Shown here one piece after another: positions 62,676 through 64,000 of a stretch of 64,000 nucleotides of DNA. A program made the position numbers and the translations under genes. Each line of letters starts with the position of its first letter. Within the stretch, counting starts at the first letter, position 1. Origin of the DNA: Abiotrophia defectiva ATCC 49176 (GTDB lineage: Bacteria > Bacillota > Bacilli > Lactobacillales > Aerococcaceae); NCBI RefSeq assembly GCF_037041345.1, contig NZ_CP146287.1:1553501-1617500 (forward strand), in the 5' to 3' direction. The notes under the pieces are model-generated. The model was not told the DNA's origin. It did no database searches and worked only from the letters and a program-made list of their open reading frames with translations.

Positions 62676-63302
62676 TTAGCCTTTAATGAAATTTCCCAGG
62701 AATACCCACAGGATGCAGAGGACCACTTGGACGCCCACCATGTAGAATAACCATTGGCTTGGTAGGCGCGGAATCTTCAGCTTGTAGACGAAGGCTACCG
62801 CTAGGAGCGCGTAGACCAACATCAGGAAGATTTGGAAGACAGTCAGCGGGAGCAGGAAGCCTACTAAGGACACGACCTGAATCGCGAAGACGCCTAGTTC
62901 TAGTGGCAAGCCGACGCTGTGGCGCTTGTCCACTGGATCTTGGAATTCGGCCGCTTGGTTGAAGTAGGCCAGGCGAATTCCGACTGCCAAGATGTAAAGT
63001 GCGAAGACAATGAGACTAAAGGCGCCCGCATTGGTTACCGCCATCAGATAGACGCCCGGGAGGACGCCATAAATGAGGAAACTACTCAAGGTCTTGAGCT
63101 CCTTGGCGAAGGCAGCCTCCGCCACCGAAGACTGGAATTGATTCATGAAGCCTCCGACGAACAAGTCGATGATGGAGGCAATAATCAAGGAAACAAGGGC
63201 GTACTGTAGTTCACGATGAAAGGCGAACCCGATCCCTGTCGCTGCAAAAAACAAACCTGCTAATAACACCACATTGGAGCGGTGCAACTTCCCAATAAAC
63301 AT
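62676..63302 (-). CDS. Phosphatidylserine-synthase-like membrane protein lacking catalytic aspartates
   Basis: 208 residues with about seven membrane helices, aligning in outline to PssA-type CDP-alcohol phosphatidyltransferases (for example IRLAYFNQAA, SVGLPLELGVFAI and VYKLKIPRLPS). The catalytic signature of the family is DxxDGxxARx8GxxxDxxxD. Here the region reads IDLFVGGFMNQF and AKELKTLSSF. The first Asp is kept, but the second Asp, the Ala-Arg pair and both later Asp residues are replaced. Normal activity is unlikely. It has its own terminator. Confidence 0.7.
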   Translation of the reverse strand: MFIGKLHRSNVVLLAGLFFAATGIGFAFHRELQYALVSLIIASIIDLFVGGFMNQFQSSVAEAAFAKELKTLSSFLIYGVLPGVYLMAVTNAGAFSLIVFALYILAVGIRLAYFNQAAEFQDPVDKRHSVGLPLELGVFAIQVVSLVGFLLPLTVFQIFLMLVYALLAVAFVYKLKIPRLPSQWLFYMVGVQVVLCILWVFLGNFIKG

Positions 63303-63338
63303 ACCGACACCCTGCTTTCTTTTAAATTTTTACACTTC

Positions 63339-64000
63339 TTAGGCTTTCTCGAAGCCAATAATGAGCCCGTGGTACTGGGCATAGAATGTGCAGAGCCCAT
63401 TAAAATCCACTACCTCAATTTGAGCCTGAGGATAGTGTTCACGCAGCAAAGCACTCACCGCTTCAACCACTTCTGGATTGTCGCTATGAGAAATCGCCAC
63501 TTTACCACCTTGGTAACCGTGCTTGAGCATTTCTTCTACGGTTGCTTTCACAGCCCGTTTGCTCCCCTTAGACTTGGCCCCAATCTCAATCTTACCTTCA
63601 GCTGTACGAACCCCAATCAAACGGATGCCCAAGAGGCCAATCATACCACCGACTAGACGGTTGACACGGCCGGCTTTGACCAAGTTATCTACTGATTCTA
63701 AGATGAAGACCACATCCGTCTTCTGGTGATAATCCTTCAGGCTAGCTACCACTTGGTCAAAATCCAAACCAGATTTTACTAACTCCAAACCCTTAGCAAT
63801 CAAGAGATCGTTCTCTGTCCCAGCAGACAAGCAGTCAAAGATATAGATATTAGCCAATGGGTTTTCTTCCAAAGCCATATTGCGACCAAGCTGGGCGCTA
63901 TTATAAGAACCTGATAAGCCACTTGAGATGGTAAAGCAGATGACATTTTCGGCTCCTTCGAAGGCATTGGCATAAGCTTGAGGAGACGGACAAGCAGTCG
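63339..64000 (-). CDS. DegV-family fatty-acid-binding protein, partial
   Basis: The last 220 or so residues of a DegV protein (usually about 280); the start lies beyond the right edge. The frame continues unbroken from 63878 to the end of the window. It shows ENVICFTISSGLSGSYNSA and the C-terminal GKIEIGAKSKGSKRAV region. DegV proteins bind a fatty acid, and some act as FakB partners that present fatty acids to the kinase FakA. The ATG at 63878 is internal, not the start. Confidence 0.9.
   Translation of the reverse strand, partial: TACPSPQAYANAFEGAENVICFTISSGLSGSYNSAQLGRNMALEENPLANIYIFDCLSAGTENDLLIAKGLELVKSGLDFDQVVASLKDYHQKTDVVFILESVDNLVKAGRVNRLVGGMIGLLGIRLIGVRTAEGKIEIGAKSKGSKRAVKATVEEMLKHGYQGGKVAISHSDNPEVVEAVSALLREHYPQAQIEVVDFNGLCTFYAQYHGLIIGFEKA

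Overview
The window looks like a chromosomal segment of a low-to-mid GC Gram-positive coccus of the order Lactobacillales. My best guess is the family Aerococcaceae (Abiotrophia/Facklamia-like), at low confidence below the order. Evidence for the order is an SMK-box (SAM-III) leader before metK, T-box leaders before pheST and leuS, a CtsR-type operator at clpP, the yqeG-yqeH-yhbY-nadD-yqeK-rsfS cluster, sortase-type LPETG anchoring and LysM-repeat wall hydrolases. Almost every gene is on the minus strand. I saw no rRNA, CRISPR array, IS element or prophage.

Layout, left to right. 1-206 is the start of a CDP-archaeol-synthase-like (CarS/DUF46) gene with a long structured leader. 702-4897 is the potABCD polyamine importer operon with a translationally coupled GtrA-like membrane gene at its end. 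5094-5166 is tRNA-Lys(CTT), followed by clpP under a CtsR-type operator. 6096-6865 is yceD-rpmF. 6965-12535 is the ribosome-assembly/NAD cluster (yqeG, yqeH, yhbY, nadD, yqeK, rsfS, methyltransferase, tmcAL). 12698-16882 holds a ykuJ-like gene, a hydroxyacid-type dehydrogenase, a lipid glycosyltransferase and a GH29 fucosidase. 17058-26556 is one tight housekeeping operon: folD-xseA-xseB-ispA-tlyA-recN-GDPD-miaA-hflX-def. Then come mgtE, an AT-rich lone ABC exporter and a small membrane protein, followed by T-box-controlled pheST.

34989-36842 is a plus-strand gene for a secreted, LPETG-anchored amidase-signature enzyme. 36984-39354 encodes a small DUF6110-like membrane protein and a P1B-type metal ATPase. 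39590-45351 is a sucrose/fructo-oligosaccharide locus (LacI regulator, binding protein, two permeases, GH32) that resembles the pneumococcal sus locus and has no ATPase of its own. 45543-46822 encodes two secreted nuclease-fold proteins; one has lost its catalytic residues and gained an Excalibur domain. 47008-55715 is a leuS-led operon (leuS, MurJ-type flippase with a very long acidic extension, rsuA, pepV, a SpoU-type methyltransferase). 56009-58009 is a GH73 wall hydrolase with six LysM repeats. Then come mnmM, metK with its SMK box, and a tail of poorly characterised membrane and exported proteins. The tail includes two paralogues sharing a near-identical 3' end, a phosphatidylserine-synthase-like protein lacking most catalytic aspartates, and a partial DegV gene.

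The least-explained parts are the leader RNA at 207-452, the metal ATPase with its small partner, the nuclease/pseudo-nuclease pair, the acidic flippase extension, the binding protein whose lipobox cysteine is replaced by alanine, and the tail at 60960-63302. All calls come from reading the sequence; no database search was possible.
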